NCBI GenBank assembly: GCA_963966185.1
Contig: CAWZYM010000310.1
Span: forward strand, 1-64,000
Source: Rhabditoides inermis
Taxonomy: Eukaryota > Nematoda > Chromadorea > Rhabditida > Rhabditidae
Direction: 5' to 3'
Length of the DNA: 64,000 nt
Part shown: piece after piece, positions 22,281-31,854 of the stretch
How the letters are laid out: each line of letters begins with the position of its first letter
Position numbering within the stretch: position 1 is the stretch's first letter
The notes under the pieces: model-generated
Told to the model about the DNA's origin: nothing
What the model saw: only the letters and a program-made list of their open reading frames with translations
The model's database searches: none
Translations under genes and position numbers: made by a program

Positions 22281-23382
22281 ATGTTGCTCCTTCTCGTCCT
22301 CTCTTCAGCGGCTCTCTTCCTTGCCGATCCCTGTCCCCGCGGAGGAGACTACAATGAGCTCACCGACGAGTGCATCTCTGTGAGTATCAGTTATCAGTTC
22401 ATGGACAATGTGTCCAACTCTCCTATCCAGTTCTCCACCACTCCCCTCTCCTTCGTGCAAGCAGCTCGCGATTGTGTCTCCAAGGGCGGAAGTCTTCCCA
22501 AGATCGGCAGTGCATTCGAGAATGTCTACATCGCTGGTAAGGATAAATGCATTAACTCCGTCGGGGTTAATTTAACTATCCCTCACTCCTATGTTCTCAA
22601 TTCGATCGCTGATATAGTGAAAGAAAGGCGAAACCCCGATAACCCCGAACGCGCCAGAAGAACTTTTTTTTTGAACTTTCAAATTCCCGCCAAAACTTTC
22701 GATGCCTTTCGCGCATCTCTTGAATGAGCTGTCATTGCACTCAACAAGCGTAGCGCAGTAGTTTGTGAGGCGTCACTATGCAGGTTCGAATCTTGCCATA
22801 GACAACGTGTTTTGCTGAATATATAATGATGAATTCTTGCGAGTGGAGGTATCTGCTAAACGGCCCTGTTCCTTTAAACACATACAAAGAGTTTTTTTCG
22901 AAGTGTGATGAGTTCAGAACTCGCTCCGCACGAGTTGACGTCGAACGATTTGTGGATGGGCGGCAGCTGGCATCAGGGAGAGTGGATGTGGGCAGACTGG
23001 ACTGCCCTCACATACACACTGGGCTCCCGGTGGGTGAAATCGAAACTATCCCGAATAAGTAATTGCTAGAGAGCTAGAGATGACGTCTTCCTATTACAGA
23101 GGCAACTACGCCTTAGCAATGTAGCGATTGTGAAACGTATGTACAATAAGAGGACATTTTTCTGTTACCGCTGCGAAAATCTCTCATACGCAATATCATA
23201 ACCAGAACTTCAGGCCAGCCGGGTGCTGCGGACGGCAACCACTCGTGTATGGCAATGCAGGTGCACGGAGGAAAGTGGCAGGCACAGGATTGCGGGGTGA
23301 GAGGAGAGGAAGGGAGAGAGAGAAAGAGAGAAGAAAAGAAAGAGAGAGTACAGAGAGAGAGAGAGAGAGTACAGAGAGAGAG

Positions 23383-23427
<45 letters not shown>

Positions 23428-24151
23428 GGAGAGAGAGAAACTTTCAGTCTGCCAAACCGTACGTCTGCGTCTCGCCCGCATTCAATCCCAACGCCACAGT
23501 GACCTGTCCGACTCTGCCCACTACTCCCATGCCTACTCCTGCTCCCTACAAGGTATTTCTCTCTCCTCTTCTCTCTCCCCTCTTCTCTCTCTCTTCCCTC
23601 TCTCTCTCTCTCCTTTCTCACTTTCGTTCTTTTCAGCCCAAGTGTGACCAGTACTGGGAGTACTACGCGCCTACCGATAGCTGCTACAGGGTAAATCGAT
23701 ACATTCTTACATTTTCAGTTATACGTTGTTTATACAATCTTTGTGCGGATCATTATGCAATCATGTTGAAGTTGAAGCTATATATTTCAATTTGCGATCC
23801 AGAATAACTATGACGTCACCTCAGGCTCACTGGGAGGACGTTCGCACGTTCTCTGTGGCCGAGTCGCGATGTGTCAATGTGAGCGCCCATCTCGCGTCCA
23901 TTCACAGCAAGGACGAATCCAACTTCATCAACAGTGAGGAAATTATAATGCAGCGCTCTTTTAGAAATGCGTACACTCAGGAATGATTCTGAACAACTAT
24001 ATGTGGACGTCTATCTCGTATTCTGTCGTCGATGACGAGTGGCATAACACTGACAAGACTCCGGTAGACTACGGATGGAACCCCACCACCACACCAGCCG
24101 ACGACGGGCAATACTGCATCCGACAGAACGTGCGTTCTCCTCCTCCTCCAC

Positions 24152-24202
<51 letters not shown>

Positions 24203-24298
24203 GATGTCCTGTTCTTTCAGAAGGACCGTAATGACTGGGTGGGATCGGCGTGCAACGACAGCAACACGTACGTGTGCAAGAGGGCCGCCAACTATTGA
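22281..24298 (+). pseudogene. Double C-type lectin gene (lectin B) with a 2-bp deletion in CTLD1
   Basis: This is the tandem copy of lectin A with the same exon plan and signal peptide. In exon 3 the CA run reads TACACACTGGG where lectin A has TACACACACTGGG (about 23012-23019). The 2-bp loss shifts the frame before the conserved Trp. Reading on in the shifted frame, exons 4 and 5 stay open and a TGA appears in exon 6 (CAAGTGTGA, about 23640). No alternative donor restores phase 1. Downstream exons encoding CTLD2 are otherwise intact and canonical, with both inner-disulphide cysteines (QYCIRQN, SACND), and end at TGA 24296-24298. The gene is therefore a recent pseudogene, a polymorphic null, or carries an assembly error at a dinucleotide run. 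Intron 2 carries an insertion with a tRNA-like core. Confidence 0.7.
22743..22803 (+). repeat. tRNA-like SINE core in lectin B intron
   Basis: An A-box-like TAGCGCAGTAGT and B-box GGTTCGAATCT lie 30 nt apart inside the roughly 300-bp segment that lectin A lacks. The arms do not pair as a tRNA. Confidence 0.5.
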
Positions 24299-24463
24299 AT
24301 ATTGAATGTGTCAATGAAACGCTTTGTCTGATGAAAGCTGTGTTTCAAATAAATTAACCAATACAAAAGACAAAATGCACTCCCACCAAAATCAAGAAAA
24401 TGGTGCGAGTGGATTGCGATTGATCGCAAGTGGAACTGTGATAAGAAAAATGCAAAAGATGCT

Positions 24464-24546
24464 GTCATCCGCAGGATTCGAACCTGCGCCCTCCGAAGAG
24501 GACTGCGACCTGAACGCAGCGCCTTAGACCACTCGGCCAGAATGAC
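24464..24546 (-). tRNA. tRNA-Leu (anticodon CAG)
   Basis: Eighty-three nt on the minus strand. The acceptor arms GTCATTC and GGATGAC pair (one G-U). The A box is TGGCCGAGTGG, the anticodon stem-loop is CTGCG-TTCAGGT-CGCAG with anticodon CAG, the long variable arm is TCCTCTTCGGAGGGC, and the T arm is GCAGGTTCGAATCCTGC. The long variable arm and anticodon define a class II leucine tRNA. A TTTT pol III terminator follows within 20 nt. There is no intron. Confidence 0.95.
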
Positions 24547-24768
24547 ACACTCCTCTCCTCTCATAAACACAACTCGCACTGCTTGCGATGCACACTCTTC
24601 CACAAAATCAAGATACCGATTCTGTACCTTACTTTCGGAATATCGATACTGCACCTCTTTTTTCTGTCGGTGGATTAACAAACTCAATCATTGCTGGGTG
24701 CGAGTGGATTGCGATTGATCGCAAATGGTGAAGTGGAACAGTTTCTAGAAATAAGGCAAAATATTTAG

Positions 24769-24829
24769 ACATCCACAGGATTCGAACCTCCGAACTTGAG
24801 ATGCCAGACCTCAGACTAATAGTCATGTC
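24769..24829 (-). pseudogene. Degenerate tRNA-like copy beside tRNA-Leu
   Basis: The minus strand retains GGTTCGAATCCTG and a decayed 5' half. The flank GTGCGAGTGGATTGCGATTG is shared with the intact tRNA locus (about 24396 and 24698), so it arose by local duplication of the tRNA and its 3' flank, or by insertion of a different tRNA copy. Confidence 0.55.
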
Positions 24830-24866
24830 GTTTTTTTTCGTTGCAGCTGATAGGCTGATGCTGATT

Positions 24867-24980
24867 ATATTTTCTTTAAAAAGTACTTGCGTAAACAAAT
24901 GAACTTTGTCTTGTCCCAATGCAGCAAAAGCACATGCATAAAGCGTTTACAAATACTAACACAAACCTGCGCCTCTCTCT

Positions 24981-25035
<55 letters not shown>

Positions 25036-25315
25036 TTCTCTCTCTCCTCTCTCTCTGTCTTCTCTCTCTAATATGGTTATTCATTTGTATTGTTATATTT
25101 CATCGGTTAATGTCCACTGTCCGTTATGCGCAGGTTTGTGTTAGTATTTGTAAACGCTTTATGCATGTGCTTTTGCTGCATTGGGACAAGACAAAGTTCA
25201 TTTGTTTACGCAAGTACCATAGAAATTTTGAATATGTGCTGAGTTATGACTATTCATATGGATTTTATCAAAAACTACTATCTCTCACTCACTCTGTTTT
25301 TTTTCTTTCACTGTT

Positions 25316-25378
<63 letters not shown>

Positions 25379-25856
25379 ACACTGTTCTCTCTCTCACTCT
25401 TTCACTCTCTCACTTTCTGCCCTTCTCTCTCTCTGTCTCTTTATATTTTCTGTTCTTTTATCAACGTTGACAAATACTAATACAAACTCTCGGCCGTTCT
25501 CTCTCTTCTTACTCTCATGTACCACAGATCACACGTTACGTTTCGGATCGCCGTTACGTTTCACAAAAACGTTTTCCCCACATATTTTCTCACTACTGTT
25601 CGGAGTCGCGCCTACTGCGCTCTTTCTCCTGGTTATAGTTGGCGGACCCAAAACAACGCAAACCCGGCGCGAATTAGACGCTGGCGGCGGCGGGGCGAAC
25701 TACACTCAAAGTGCGAGTTGGAGAACACGGGCAGAAAACGCCGAGAGAGTACGCTTTCGGGAGAGAGTCAGCGTTACCGGACACGACATCCAAATTCTGG
25801 CGCGAGCCCTATCCTAAGCCAAAAGAGAGGGCGCTGCGCGCCCTCTCTAATTTGGT
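24867..25856 (-). mobile_element. Composite repeat, copy 2 (inverted relative to 761-2080)
   Basis: This copy has the same landmarks as copy 1 in reverse order: long inverted-repeat element (arms 24868-24970 and 25128-25217 around CT repeats), the block at 25218-25290, a CT microsatellite (25317-25372), the block at 25440-25790, and the GC-rich hairpin at 25824-25848. It ends at AATTTGGT, where the homology to copy 1 also stops. Confidence 0.75.
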
Positions 25857-25958
25857 TCGTTGCACAAACACTAAGCTCTCACCGTCTTGCCATTTGCACT
25901 ATCAGGGATCAACTTGCATATGCCCATATGCGATTACTCACGAAATACTCTCGATTTG

Positions 25959-26051
25959 TGATAAGTGGGAATGTCAGGCTCGGATCATTGAATGCTGAAG
26001 TGATAACGTGACGTGTTATCAAATTGATCAAAAACTGTGCGGCGGTATAAA
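25959..26051 (+). promoter_or_regulatory. Lectin C promoter: GATA sites, an inverted GATA pair and TATAAA
   Basis: TGATAAG (25959-25965) is followed by TGATAAC (26001-26007) facing GTTATCA (26015-26021), a perfect inverted pair with 7 bp between, and then TATAAA (26046-26051). A donor GTACGTG at 26072 and acceptor TTTCAG at 26277-26282 suggest a 5' intron that contains the (GA)n run. Confidence 0.6.
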
Positions 26052-26148
26052 TGAGAAGCGAATTCTATGAAGGTACGTGCATACATATCTGTCATTTCAT
26101 TTTTCGACATTTCTCGCCAGTATCCATTGTTTTGAGAGAGGGAGCGAG

Positions 26149-26150
26149 CG

Positions 26151-26214
<64 letters not shown>
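26149..26214 (+). repeat. (GA)n microsatellite in the probable 5' intron of lectin C
   Basis: A pure GA run of about 55 bp with short GAGC variants at its left end lies between the TATA box and the ATG of lectin C. Confidence 0.9.
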
Positions 26215-26218
<4 letters not shown>

Positions 26219-26284
26219 GACACTTCCGCCTGGCGTGTTCTGACAATGCCAGTTGCCGAGTGATAAGACGACTTGCTTTCAGCG

Positions 26285-28112
26285 ATGCGTCTCTTGCTGC
26301 TAGCATGTGCTAGTCTCGCGTTGGCGGCAGCAGATGGATACTGTCAGGATGGATCCAAGTACAACAACGGCAACAACATGTGCTACACAGTGAGTATGGA
26401 TGGAAGCTTTCCGTCTACACTACCGTTCAGTTCGTTCCCTCACCCGACTCGTTCTTCACCGCTGAATCTTACTGCGTCTCTCTCGGAGGAACCCTTGCCA
26501 AAATCCAGAGTGGATTCGAAAACGCGTTCATTCTAGGTACATAGGTGTAAGGAAACACGAACAGTAGACGATTACTGTGTTGTTGATACAGATAAAAAAC
26601 CTCGTGCGCTCGTAGACGCTCATCTGCCGAAAGAGAACGGGCTGAAGTTGTGCGTTGCAGACTATGTCAATTCGAACTCGCTGGGCAGTGTGGATTTCTG
26701 GGTGGGCGGAAGCTATAACCATGGACAGTGGATGTGGATAGACTGGAGCATGTTCACATACACAAAGTGGGCGGCCGGTGAGTACTTATTCATCATATCT
26801 CCTTCCCCCTCTCTTCCTCTCTCTATCTCCCCCCCCTTGTTTCTCTCAACTCTTCTCTCACTTACCTTCTCCACCTAGGCTACCCATCCGTCTCCGACAA
26901 TCAGTGTGTTTCTATGAGTGTTTACGGGAGAAATTGGAAAACGCAGAACTGTCAGGTACTTAATTTCTCCTTTGACATTTTTTCAACCAATTTTAATACA
27001 CAATATCGATGCTGTTCCTCTGTTTACATAGTTGCAAATGGATTACCAAACTCAATCATACATATACCATATTTGTTCGAGGCCAAATACAAGTCAAGTA
27101 AAGGAAGACTTCGTATTGTTGAAGGCTACAATAGACTGGCAAAACAAAAACGTGCGTGACTTTCCAAGCTTGCAGTCGACCAGGCCGTTCGTCTGCATGT
27201 CACCCTCGTCGGCTGTAGTGCCGGCGACCTGCCCACCCCCGCAGCCCTGTCCCATTTGTCCCACCCTCCCTCCCACACACGCACCTGTCACAACCACCAC
27301 CAGGAGCATCGACGTCACCACGCACGATCCCAACAAGGTTCGCAGCCTATCATCTGTCATCCGTACCTCCTCCATTTCCACATTTCCAGCCTCGCTGCGC
27401 TCTCACGTGGACGTATTTCGAGGAGTCCGACAGCTGCTACTGGGTGAGCAGTCACTGCGATTCAGACGGGAAAGTAGCGGTGCGACAAATGGCGCCCACA
27501 CAGTGAAAAGGATTCACGAGAGGGTAGAGAGTCTCGGCGGTTGGCCGTAATTCCATCATGCCACGCTTTTCCCGAAATCACGCCGCGTGAAAAATCTCGG
27601 AGACGGGCATTAAGTAGAGTGAATGTGGAAAGCAGAGGCAAACGGGTCGTACACTGTGTTTATCATGTGATTCTTGTTGAGACGGTGCACCAGCCGAACA
27701 ACTACACGTACTTCTCGCTGGCCGAGCAGAAGTGCCACTCGATGGGCGCCCATCTGGCGAGCGTCCACAACTCGAGGGAGTTCATGTTCGTCTCCGGTGA
27801 GTGCGGCACAGATAGGGGTCGGACAAGCGAGCATGTGAAAGATGGGATGACGAAGAGTCAGACAGGCGTACGCACAACAATTTGATTTCACTTACTCCTT
27901 CGCTCGCCCTTTACTGAACGCATTGACTGCAGGCCTGGTGGGCGAGTACTACTTCTGGACGTCGATCTTCTACGACGGCGGGCAGTGGCTGAACACGGAC
28001 GGCAGCCCGGTCGACTACAAGTGGGATGTGAACGCCGTTCCCAAGTACAGCGACTACAACTGCGTGCGGCAGCAGGTCCGTCTCTCTCTATCCCTTTCCC
28101 TCCCTCTCTCTC

Positions 28113-28158
<46 letters not shown>

Positions 28159-28358
28159 GCTTTATTTCTCTCTTTTTCTCTCTGTCTCGCTATATGTATC
28201 TTTTTCTCTCTCTCATTTTGTTCTCTCTCTTCCACTAAATGTTTTTTTTAGTTTGTTCAAGTTCAATTTGTCCATTTTTTCAGAGTGATCAGTCGTGGGC
28301 GGAAAGCGAATGCAGCACGCACAACTACTTCATTTGCAAGAAACCGGCCTACCACTAA
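26285..28358 (+). CDS. Secreted double C-type lectin domain protein (lectin C)
   Basis: The exon plan is that of lectins A and B, but the sequence is well diverged. The ATG at 26285 lies two bases after TTTCAG; an in-frame ATG at 26051 across the 5' intron is an alternative. The signal peptide is MRLLLLACASLALAAA. CTLD1: GYCQDG, MCYT, SYCVSLGGTLAKIQ, DFWVGGSYNHG, WMWIDWS, NQCVSMS, QNCQ, PFVC. A Cys/Pro/Thr linker (CPPPQPCPICPTLPP) leads to CTLD2: RCALTW, DSCYW, EQKCHSMGAHLASVHN, FWTSIFY, YNCVRQQ, ESECSTHNYFICKK. All canonical cysteines are present. The extra linker cysteines (CPPPQPCPIC) could allow inter-chain bonds. The CTLD2 entry exon probably starts at GCACCAG|CCGAAC. No EPN/QPD motif is visible, so ligand type is unknown. 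Confidence 0.88.
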
Positions 28359-28527
28359 TTGTTTGTGTGTTTGTAGCAATACACAACTCAGTGAAAAACG
28401 TAAGATATGTCTTACGTAATATTGAATTCAGTAACGAACAATTCAAAAAAGGGGAGATCGAGGAAGAGATGGGATACATAGGTGGCACTTGCCACAGCCT
28501 TGGTGGGAGATGTATTTATGTATTATA
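28359..28527. other. Lectin C 3' flank
   Basis: Short AT-rich flank with no gene. No canonical AATAAA occurs within the first 100 bp. Confidence 0.4.
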
Positions 28528-28618
28528 TATAGTCGGATTGGATCCTATATGCCATCCGTGACATTTGACATGTTGTGCAGTTTTGTGCAACACAACATGT
28601 ATGTCATAAAAAAACGCT

Positions 28619-28696
28619 TCCATGAGTAGGAATCGAACCCGTGGACAGGTCGAGGCGATTGTGCGCTGGCGGCGCACACTACCACTGCGTGATGGA
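28619..28696 (-). repeat. tRNA-Gly(GCC)-like core, minus strand
   Basis: The ends TCCATC and ATGGA pair. The A box is ACGCAGTGGTAG, the anticodon arm GTGCG-CCGCCAG-CGCAC carries GCC, and the B box is GGTTCGATTCC. The spacing between anticodon and T arms is longer than in a class I tRNA, so it is a tRNA-derived SINE part, not a gene. Confidence 0.6.
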
Positions 28697-28814
28697 GGCA
28701 GTGGTTGAGAGATCGAAAAGAGCGCCCATCGAGCTCCACTGGCCTTTTCAGTGTACAATGATGAGAGATTACGATCAAACATATCTGCGAAGTTCAATGA
28801 CCTATCAGAATGAG

Positions 28815-28883
28815 CCTCGATGGCGCAGTGGTAGAGCGCGCCGCCAGCGCGCGATCGTTGCGAGCTGGTTCGATTCCCTCTCA
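28815..28883 (+). repeat. tRNA-Gly(GCC)-like core, plus strand
   Basis: A box TGGCGCAGTGGTAG, anticodon arm GCGCG-CCGCCAG-CGCGC with GCC, and B box GGTTCGATTCC. The acceptor ends do not pair. It is homologous to the opposed core at 28619-28696. Confidence 0.6.
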
Positions 28884-29133
28884 CAACGCGTTTTGGTTCT
28901 TTGAAAACATACACGTTGTGTTGCACAAAACTGCACAACATGTGAAACGTCACAGATGGCATATAGGATCAAATCCGACTATACCACCGCAATGAGTGCA
29001 CTAGCAAACGAGCGCGCATTCGATAACCACTTGAACGGACACGTCCTCATCATTTCTTAACGTTTTTTTCCATACTTTTCACTACTCATTCCCATGTGAT
29101 TCCCCGCCCCGTGCGGCTGCGTCGCGGTGGCAG

Positions 29134-30300
29134 AGGAGGAGCTGCAGCGACTGAAGAGCGTGGTATGCCTCCCCTTCTCTCTCGTCTCTATCACTTCATT
29201 CGTCTTATAGAAATCCTCACTGTAGCTCATGAATGCAGCTACCGTGCCGGTCTACTGTACCTACCGTACCGTATTACAGTATGCACTGCTATCATCGATG
29301 CTTTCGTTTTCAGGCGAAGAACACGATGATGAAGAACGCGGAGTTGGAGAAGAAGCTGCTCGCCTCGGAGGTGGCTGTCTGTCTCTCTGTCTGTATCTCT
29401 GTCTGTCTCTCTGTCTCTGGCTTCCTCTGTCTATCTCTGTCTATCTCACCCCTTTTCTGCAACAAGATTGTTGAGGAGAAGCAGGACGAGGAGCAGAGAG
29501 CCGCCAAGGCGAGCACGGAGAGGAGCCGGGAGATGAGGAGGGAGCAGCGCGACCACGACCACGATGAAGAGAACCGTCTCAAGGACATCATCGAGACGCT
29601 GGAACTCCAGATCGAGGTATGTCATCTGCCTACCTCACGGGCATGTAGCCGGTCTTTGCAGTCTCTTTGTTGCGATCTCGAGAAGAAGGAGGTGGAGCAC
29701 GAGAGGGTCAAGAAGCAGCTCGAAAAGGTACTTGACACACCAAAATTAGTAACCTCTAAACACAGTAGTTACCGTACTACTGGTTACTGTAGCTCACCGT
29801 GTTCGCCAGTCGATTCCGGCTGGTCGTCGCAAGGAGGGCGGAGCCGGCGGACAAGCAGTCATGGAGTGTTGTGGAAAGGTGGGCAGGGCGACCTTCGGGA
29901 AGAACCTCGGCAGTCACTTACAGCCGCGCAAGGGTCCGCTGGCGCACGTCATGATCCACGTGGTGGGAGGCAGGGACGACCTGCGGTGCGTCTGCGCCAA
30001 ACGAGGCTACAGTGAGTGCCTTTCTCTCTTTCCTACTCTCACACACTTCTGCACACAGAGCTGTCGGGGCTTCGGGCGCACGTGAGCGGCAAGCACGCGG
30101 AGCTGTCGCTCATCGGTGTGGTCCTGGCCAAGCAGGCCGTCCGCCAGGAGGTCGCCGACAAGTTCGCACATGCCTTCCCCGAGGTGAGCCAATGTCTCCA
30201 TCGCCCTGTCAATGTTGTGTTATAGCTGCCCCCGCCCGTGTTCAATACGCCCGCCTCGGACGAGCCTGCTGCGTGGGCGGATGCCAACAAGCACCTTTGA
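29134..30300 (+). pseudogene. 3' part of a coiled-coil gene (copy 1), 5'-truncated
   Basis: Exons with good splice sites begin inside the gene: EELQRLKSV, then MMKNAELEKKLLASE, a charged helix (VEEKQDEEQRAAK through LKDIIETLELQIE), LEKKEVEHERVKKQLEK, a Cys/His-containing segment (MECCGKVGR, then RCVCAKRGYKLSGLRAHV and SGKHAEL), and a C-terminus ending ADANKHL. The first four form a heptad-like coiled coil. The Cys/His part has C-x-C and H-x5-H spacing that loosely recalls a zinc finger. The 5' exons are missing because the direct repeat starts at 29040. AATAAA at 30394. I cannot name the family. It could still be expressed from the ATG near 29332. Confidence 0.6.
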
Positions 30301-30619
30301 ATCCTTCTTGAGTGTGCTCGCTGAGTAGATCGTGTAGATAGACAAGTGTAGATAGTGATGGTGTAGGTTGGTTTGAAAACCATGCAGAATCTGAATAAAC
30401 ATTTTTTTCACAATGCTTGAACATGTTTTTAAAACATACAAAATGAAGAGGGGCAGCAGCCGGTACCTTGGTTGTGCGAGAGTGGAAATGACTGGAATGT
30501 GGAAGAGGCGCTGGCGTAGCGATTCACTCTCGTCTCTGGTCCATCGAAAATTATAGTTGATCATGGTGATGTCATCTTGAAAGAACACAAGTTTCGAACA
30601 AGAATTCTCAAAACAACAC

Positions 30620-30642
30620 TTCAACGAGCTATGAACGTAAGC
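30620..30642 (-). pseudogene. 5S rRNA 5'-end fragment (23 nt), minus strand
   Basis: From GCTTACGTTCATAGC to GTTGAA it is identical to the first 23 nt of the 5S gene at 63909. It lies in an inverted repeat with 30914-30990. Confidence 0.75.
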
Positions 30643-30961
30643 GCGAGTGTTGGAGATGTGTTTGGTGAAGTGCGTGTTTGACGCCTGGGAGCACATTGAT
30701 AAGGGATAGGACATGATGGAGCTTCTTCTCCCACTCCTTCTTTCAATCATCCATCCCATCACCTCCCACCTCTCTCTCACTTGTTAAGCAGAAACGATTG
30801 AGTCAGGTAAAGGATGAGAGAGAGATAGAGAGAAAAAAAATATTTATAGATTTAGAGAAAAAAGAACTCCTCTTGCGAACCGACAGTTGACCGAGGATGA
30901 CGTGAGACGATACTCCCAGGCGTCAAACACGCTTTTCACCAAAGACATCGCCAGCAGTCTC

Positions 30962-31001
30962 GCTTACGTTCATAGCTCGTTGAATATACGCCATCCCGTC
31001 C
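30962..31001 (+). pseudogene. 5S rRNA 5'-end fragment (40 nt), plus strand
   Basis: It is identical to the first 40 nt of the 5S gene at 63909-63870, up to CCATCCCGTCC, and then diverges. It is the opposed partner of the fragment at 30620-30642. Confidence 0.8.
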
Positions 31002-31777
31002 ATCCATCCTGCCGCCCAGCGAACAACCACCTCTGATTTCCCCCTGTGTGATAATTGAGTATGATCGTGTAGATAGACAAGTGTAGATAATGATGATGTA
31101 GTGTATTCGTATTCGTATGTTCTTATCAAAATAGTATTCGTTTTATACCATGTAGATTTTGAATAAAAAATTTCACGATGTTTGAACATGTGTTTACATA
31201 CAAAATAAAGGGAGCAGCAACCGCTACCTTGGTTAAGCGAGAGTGGAAATGACTGGAATGTGGAAGAGGCGGTGGTGTAGAAACTCACTCTCGTCTCTCC
31301 GTGGCGACCGCGTGCGGCGTCGTCTCGTTCCTGCTACTCCGTGGGTGGTCGGCCGCGTATCGATCGGTTATCGATTTCTTGCAGTGGTGTCTATCTCGGT
31401 GATTGTTCTGGCGCACGGAGGCGTGTTCAACTCAGCTGTGGCGAAGTGTGAGTGAGGGTTGGCCTGGTTGGACGACTGGCTTACAGGGAAGAACCCGGAC
31501 CGAGTGGCGCACACGTACGCTCGTCGTGGATTCGTGCATGTGGGTATCAATCGAGTATCGATCGCATATCGATTGCTCCCAGAGAGAGTAGTGGAAGGAG
31601 CTGAGACCATTTATGTTTACATTCAGTCTCGCTAAAGGGCGAGAGACTCGAAAGGTCGAGATGCGGGGGGGGTAGCTGTCTCTGCGCTCTCTCGCTCTCT
31701 CGCAGTTGACAGGGAGGTTGACAGGGGACGGATACCTATTGGACGGTTTCTCTCGCCCTTTCCGGTCTCACTCCCGC

Positions 31778-31818
<41 letters not shown>

Positions 31819-31854
31819 CCCGCGCGCGGCAGACTGCCAGATCCGGTGCCTGAT

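Larger units (their letters stand above)
28528..28983. mobile_element. 456-bp fold-back element enclosing two opposed tRNA-like cores
   Basis: Ends of about 75 bp are inverted repeats starting ATAGTCGGATT(G/T)GATCCT and running through ATGTTGTGCAGTTTTGTGCA. Inside, one tRNA-like core reads leftward (28619-28696) and one rightward (28815-28883). A palindromic TATA at the ends is compatible with a TA target duplication. It has no coding capacity. One end recurs alone at 21535-21556. Confidence 0.8.
29040..31582 (+). repeat. 2.54-kb direct repeat, copy 1
   Basis: It matches 50373-52915 at a constant offset of 21333 bp, with only a few substitutions noticed (for example near 29123 and 30631). 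It ends abruptly at TTGCTCCCAG, where the palindrome begins; copy 2 continues into unrelated sequence. It contains the 3' half of a coiled-coil gene, internal duplications (30304-30540 resembles 31045-31300) and 5S rRNA pieces. Confidence 0.97.

Noticed and set aside
28815..28883. Functional tRNA-Gly(GCC) gene
   Set aside because: The anticodon arm is good, but the acceptor stem does not close and the homologous core lies inside a repeated fold-back element.
29233..30015. A 260-residue plus-strand open frame in the direct repeat
   Set aside because: It runs through CTGT-repeat introns and changes frame relative to the splice-supported coiled-coil exons.
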